Assembly: GCA_023512835.1 (NCBI GenBank)
Contig: CM042090.1
Location: 11,811,343 to 11,875,342 of the forward strand
Length of the DNA stretch: 64,000 nt
Direction: 5' to 3'
DNA from: Taxillus chinensis
Lineage: Eukaryota > Streptophyta > Magnoliopsida > Santalales > Loranthaceae
The notes beneath the pieces were generated by a model. It did no database searches. It was not told the origin of the DNA and worked only from the letters and a program-made list of their open reading frames with translations. Below, one piece after another: positions 59,401 through 64,000 of this stretch; positions within the stretch are counted from its first letter, which is position 1; each line of letters opens with the position of its first letter. The position numbers were made by a program, and so were the translations under genes.

Positions 59401-61121
59401 TATTAGGGAGACTAGGAGAGGGATAGTTTGGGACAGCCAGAGCCTGACTACCTGAGATGGTCGATGCAGTGATGCCGAGTGCAGCAGTGCCAGTGAATCA
59501 ACCAAAGAGAGGGATAATGAACAGTATACGTTTAAGTTTTTTGTTAACCTAATGAGAGGGAGGCTTGACATGTTTTACGTTAAAACATTTTTTTGGAGGC
59601 CCAAAAAATTTGAGGGCCTCAATCGCCGGCCCTGGACATTAATATATAAGATGAGAGTTGTTATTATTATTATTATTATTAAGGAATATAGTTTTCTTAA
59701 TTTGTTTGAGTCTTAATCTTGTCTGGCATAAAAGAAAAAAGTGCGCACACACACACAATCCAGAAGAATGCTTTTACAGTTGCCCGCATGCTTTGGATAA
59801 AGTACACAAAGCGGAAAGCAAAGCCTCATACCAGAAGTTAATGAATTAGTTGCCCGCACTACTTTTTACTGTGCACAAATGCAACAACTGATAATACAAT
59901 ACAAAAAAATTTAGGACTATTTTAAATTGCCATTGTACTCCCGTCATTGTATGTCATTCACTTGAATATCTACCAGAAGGATTCAACTTCAAATCAAATG
60001 GCGATCACACCATGCTCACTGTCTAGCAAGTAATCACATCATGTTTTTTGTCATGCAGCATGCTGCCTGGACAGTATATCTGTTATTGCCATGATATATT
60101 CAATATGCATTTAGTATTTGTCAAACAAAATTCACGTTATTTAAAATGATATGATTAATTATTCATTGAGTATTGACATTTACCCCATGTTTAGTAAGAG
60201 GTTATCATTCAGATTTCCTTTAATGCACTAGTTTGTGCTTGCATTGTGTTACTGAGAATATAAATTACGTCAAGAGTAAAGCATTCCATCAAACACAGTA
60301 AATGGCATGGTTGTAACCATTATTCTAGCCAAAAGCCAAAGAGAAAGCTAGAATTGTACTTGGGAGTACGTCTCTTTTCAACTATAATAAATTTGACACT
60401 AGATTTTGTAATGTTTCCGGTTGACAGTTTGCTTTGATATTGTACATAATAATGCTTCCAACGCTTACATTTTAACCGTATGACATAATATCAGTAGTGT
60501 ATTGTGAATTTTAAAAACATATCACACATATTATCACATATCATCATCCAATTACAAATTCGCCTAATTCATCTTATTAAAAATATTTATTCTAATACTT
60601 TTGACTGCTCTGATCTCTCAAAAATTAACCAAAGATCATATAAAACCTATATTTTTTCTAATCCACTCGTTCTTATCACCTTTTGATTTATTTATCGCAC
60701 GCTCCCAATTTGTCTAAAATTCCAATCGATTATAAGATCAATTAGCTTTCTTAGGAGTACAGGTATATTCTTTTAGCTACAACAAATATTGTCTACGAGA
60801 GCAGTGTTTGGAATAGGCATCCATAGCAAGGGCAAAAAGCCCTTGCGTTCAAAATACGCGTAGAAGAACAATAAACACATTAGTACGCTACCGTTGAACT
60901 TGAAACACTTAGTAGGAGTTCAGTTTAGTTCCTAAGGAGCCGTTTCTTTACTGTACACTTAAAAAACATGGCAATGGCGAAACGTATATCAGAACCAAGC
61001 CGCCAATTAGTTACTTCAAGTACCAATTCACATTATCAATAATAACGAAACAGAGACAGAGAGACGTCACTGCAAAGTGCCACGGTCACAGTGAAGAATG
61101 GAATATGGGAGCTAACATTGG
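56460..61121. other. Gene-poor intergenic DNA
   Basis: Mostly AT-rich. A hAT-like terminus (read inward as CCAGGGCCGGCGATTGAGG) ends near 59637 without a partner. Minus-strand frames at 58111-58332 and 59272-59571 are discussed elsewhere and not called as genes. The last part is the 3' flank of the TGD4-like gene. Confidence 0.5.
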
Positions 61122-63158
61122 TCACGTCTCAAAAAAACGAAGCTCTATCATGAACTCTTGAAGCTTAGGAGAATACCAAGCAACAGCCTTTGCTGAACCC
61201 AAGACTTGCAACGCATATTCAACAGCAAAAGTTGGTTCTTTGATCCCTAAATAACAATCTCTATTCTTCATATTAATGGAAACTCCCGAATCAACTCTAA
61301 AGCTGAAAGGCCCCGCAATCTGCAAGGATACACAAAATCAAAATATGGGTTAGCAAAAGGGGGCTGGAGTAGCACAAGGTCACCTCATTCAAAGTACTGG
61401 GGTATGTTTGATGGTATTTTTCAGCTTCTGTTTTCAAAAAGTATTTTTACAAACTGAATTTAAAAACTATTTTATAACAAATTGATTAAAGTTTTTTTAT
61501 TTGAGTTATTTTCAAATTGAAAACAGTTTTTAAAAATTGTATTAGGTCGCCAGGGAGCCATCACAGGGGGAGGGGGATGGTGTCGCAGGGGGAGGGAAAA
61601 AGCCATTGCAGGGGAGGACGGGGTAGCCATCACAGGAGCCACCAGAAAGCGTACCTAGCTAGCGCCAACGAGCATGTCAGAATTCAAATTCAAACATTCA
61701 AAGATGGCGGTGGCGATGTCAGCCAGCCGATTACCCACGTCATCAATTAGATCATGGCCTGCACGCTAAACAAAAATCTATTGACTCACACCCACAGCCA
61801 CGACCAAGAATCAACCAAATTGAGCCGCCACCAAACTGTTTTGATGACCTCCCTCATTTCCAGGTACTTCGAGAGTGAGCGGGGAGGTAATGTCGCAGGG
61901 GAGGACAGGGGAGTCGTCCTCCTAAAATTAATTTTGAAAATTGTAACCAAACATTCCCCTAAGTTTTGAAAAATACTCAAAATAATTTCGAGAATTGTTT
62001 TATCCCCAGCTAAAATTAAATTAACCCTGGGCTAAGCCTTATCAAATGTCAAACAAATTTGCAAGCATGATAATACAGACACTCATGGCTTTGAGAGACT
62101 GGAGGAGAGGCAATGGGTACCTGTTGCTGCAGTGAAATAGAAGCACTAGGGCAAATGGTCTGAACTGCATCCAGACTTGGCTGTTCAGAATTATAAATAT
62201 CTTGTGCTAGCCGTGAAGTTCCTGAAATAAATTTCATACCAGAAGCAAAATTCAAACTGGCATGGATACGGGTAAGATCTAAGAACAGCTTTTGAAAGCT
62301 TCCGTACTGAGCTGTAAGTGATAGAGATGCAAATGTATCCGTTAAAAAGGCAGAGTTTAAGCCTCGGGCATAAATCCTGAAACCTTCAGAAGCCGTGGCA
62401 TCATCTTCTACTTTGGATCTTAAAGAATTCTCTCCGACAGATACAGTAGCAACACCGCCTACATGATGATTGTATCGTATCAAGGTCAATGGAGTTTGAA
62501 ATCCACAAAAGCAAATGCTTATCAAAACAGTTGTACTAAGCAAAAGCTGAGTAGCAAGTTCAATTAGAAATTGAAAGATCAATAGCATACACCCATGTAA
62601 AATAAAACCTCGGGATGGGGCTAATTGGTATTTACCAATATATAAATAAAAAGATTATATGCAAAATGCCAAATTAGTTTGCTCCCCGTTTAGCATTTTC
62701 AATATCTTTCTTGTTTCAAACAAATGAAACTTGCTCCTTAACTATTTGCATTCCAATAATTTATTTATTTTATATAAATTAGGATGAGAGAACCATAGCA
62801 TACCAATGATCCCTGATGCTGAAATGTGAGGATTTGAGAGGAAGACGTCAAATGGAAGTACTGTTTTCAACTTATTTGCTTGACTCTTCCAAATCTCAAT
62901 ATTTTTCTTAAAGGAAAAGCCACTTCTGACAGACAAGCCAGGAAGTAGAGCAGTAGGTACACCGCAGTTTTGGCTGCTTTGGTATTGCTTGGGCAAACCA
63001 GAGTTTTGGTGCATGCACAAATGATAACTTAGGCCAGAGTCGGAAGGCACAGAAGCTAGATCAATTGCAATGGACAATGGTACATCCCAATAATTGCCGG
63101 ATTGATCAATGAAAAGGCCAGGCCACACAGCTTCAGCGAAAAGATTGTGATTTGGAAA
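61122..63158 (-). CDS. TGD4: TGD4-like chloroplast-envelope lipid-transfer protein, 3' exons only
   Basis: Three minus-strand exons, 62804-63158, 62121-62458 and 61122-61319, join in phase (GT-AG) into 296 residues ending ELRFFET. Recognisable family blocks are AEAVWPGLF...YWDVPLS, SYHLC, PYDVFLS-like PFDVFLSNPH, SGIIG, VGENSLRSK, LTAQYGSFQK, QPSLDA and VEYALQVL. TGD4 is a beta-barrel phosphatidate-binding protein of the outer chloroplast envelope, working with the TGD1-TGD2-TGD3 transporter to bring ER lipid into plastids. The Arabidopsis protein is about 480 residues, so roughly the first 180 are missing here. The first exon in view starts at a clean acceptor, and nothing resembling the N-terminus lies in the remaining 840 bp. 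The 5' exons are probably beyond the window, or lost. Intron 1 seen from the 3' end (61320-62120) contains a MITE. Confidence 0.88.
61399..61959. mobile_element. MITE in the last TGD4 intron
   Basis: The left end GGGGTATGTTTGATGG and the inverted right end AGGGGAATGTTTGGTT pair over most positions. Inside are GC-rich repeats of CCATCACAGGGG and GTCGCAGGGGGAGG type at about 61550-61640, again at 61885-61920. Target duplication is unclear. Open frames over it have no recognised homology. Confidence 0.6.
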
Positions 63159-63400
63159 CTGCAAGCACATGAAACAATAATTTCATAAAGCATAATGCAG
63201 TGGAAGAAAGTACATAATATAGGTGTTGACATAGTCCAGCAATGACATAAAAAAAATATAAAATTGACAAAGGGAAATAATTTATAGCATGTTTACATAG
63301 GAATGCAATTACCAGAGAAATGAGATTGTCAAGAGTACTAAAATGAGATTTAGGCATTTCAATCCTTTGTCAACGAAGAGTGAAGTTAAGGAGAATTGCT

Positions 63401-63791
63401 TAGGGCCTGTTTAATACAAATTTTAGTTACTATATTCAGTTTTTTGAATTCTGTTAGAGTTCGTGATAAATTATAATTTAAAAATAATTTTTATTTGATA
63501 GGATAAAAAATTTATTTTAAAAAGAGTGTATTTTTAAAATTAAATCTAAAAAATAAAAAAATAAAAATATTTAATGAGTCCAAATAATAAAATAAATAAA
63601 TAAATAATTATAAATACTATTTAGATTTTAAAATAAAAAATAATTAGAAATAATTTTTTAAAACAACTATAATACCCATTATTTTTAAAATTTGCTTTTA
63701 AAATTATACTATTATTAAATTAAGATGGACCCATGTCAGACCCACCATTTTTAAACGGTATATGAATTCATATGAATCAAACGAACTCTTA
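63401..63791. mobile_element. Probable MITE (GGGCCTGTTT ends)
   Basis: The left end TAGGGCCTGTTTAATACA and the inverted right end TAAGAGTTCGTTTGATTCA are similar over about 18 bp with several mismatches. The interior is AT-rich. Confidence 0.5.
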
Positions 63792-63935
63792 AACTCTCAT
63801 TCCTCTATTTGCTACATATAAATAGATTTGAAATGGATGTATTTTAAAACAAAAATAAGCAGCACACCCATAACGCAAAAAATTAAATCTAAAACTGAAG
63901 CAATCACATGATTAATGTATATATACATTGGTTAA

Positions 63936-64000
63936 GAGCATTAGTAATGGACTAGTTAAAAGTTTCAACAAATTTATTTATATAAAGTAATATTGACTAC
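63936..64000. mobile_element. Left end of a PIF/Harbinger-like MITE, cut by the window edge
   Basis: It begins GAGCATTAGTAATGG after a TAA (63933-63935), like the two complete elements at 7947 and 10304. The right end lies outside the window. Confidence 0.45.

Larger units (their letters stand above)
63159..64000. other. Upstream intron or flank of the TGD4-like gene
   Basis: AT-rich, largely filled by a MITE at about 63401-63791 and the start of another at 63936. No TGD4 exon was recognised here. Confidence 0.5.

Noticed and set aside
59272..59571. 99-codon minus-strand frame rich in Leu and Ser
   Set aside because: No recognisable domain; it lies next to a hAT-like terminus and is probably transposon DNA.
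1..64000. tRNA, rRNA, CRISPR or organelle insert
   Set aside because: No cloverleaf, rRNA core, regularly spaced repeats or long plastid or mitochondrial gene segment was recognised by eye.

Overview
The window is nuclear DNA from a flowering plant, most likely a eudicot. The evidence is long AT-rich intergenic DNA, GT-AG introns, Copia, hAT, CACTA and MITE-type transposons, and a helper immune receptor of the NRG1 type, a family known from eudicots. I cannot name the species. I found no rRNA, tRNA or CRISPR array.

Layout. 1-11.6 kb is gene-poor: a 21-bp minisatellite, a solo LTR with a GATAC target duplication, a CACTA terminus, a foldback MITE, and a MITE of PIF/Harbinger type that has captured the first two exons of a kinase gene. 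11.7-23.1 kb (minus strand) is a six-exon gene for a nuclear SWIB/MDM2-domain protein (339 aa); its 7.6-kb intron holds a decayed Copia element. 25.8-28.9 kb (minus) is a five-exon gene for an 809-aa NRG1-type helper NLR. 33.4-54.2 kb is a tandem array of salicylate-methylesterase-like (MES/SABP2 family) alpha/beta hydrolase genes, all on the plus strand: two intact copies, one with a frameshift before the catalytic histidine, and one 5' stub. The array is broken up by a young Tnt1-type Copia element nested in an older antisense Copia, a hAT MITE, and a hAT element nested inside another hAT element. 54-61 kb is gene-poor. 61.1-63.2 kb (minus) carries the three 3' exons of a TGD4-like chloroplast-envelope lipid-transfer protein; its 5' part is not in the window.

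How the genes relate. The helper NLR and the first methylesterase lie head to head about 4.5 kb apart. Both families act in salicylate-linked immunity in other plants, so the neighbourhood could be an immunity cluster, but shared regulation is only an inference. The SWIB gene (chromatin/transcription) and the TGD4-like gene (ER-to-plastid lipid transfer) are unrelated housekeeping-type neighbours.

All exon structures were built by hand from splice sites and reading phase; the exon sums are exact multiples of three. I see no wholly new biological system. The most unusual items are the gene-capturing MITE, the mixed intact and broken methylesterase array with multiplied promoter modules, the nested hAT elements splitting one of those promoters, and a run of four adjoining palindromes in an intron.
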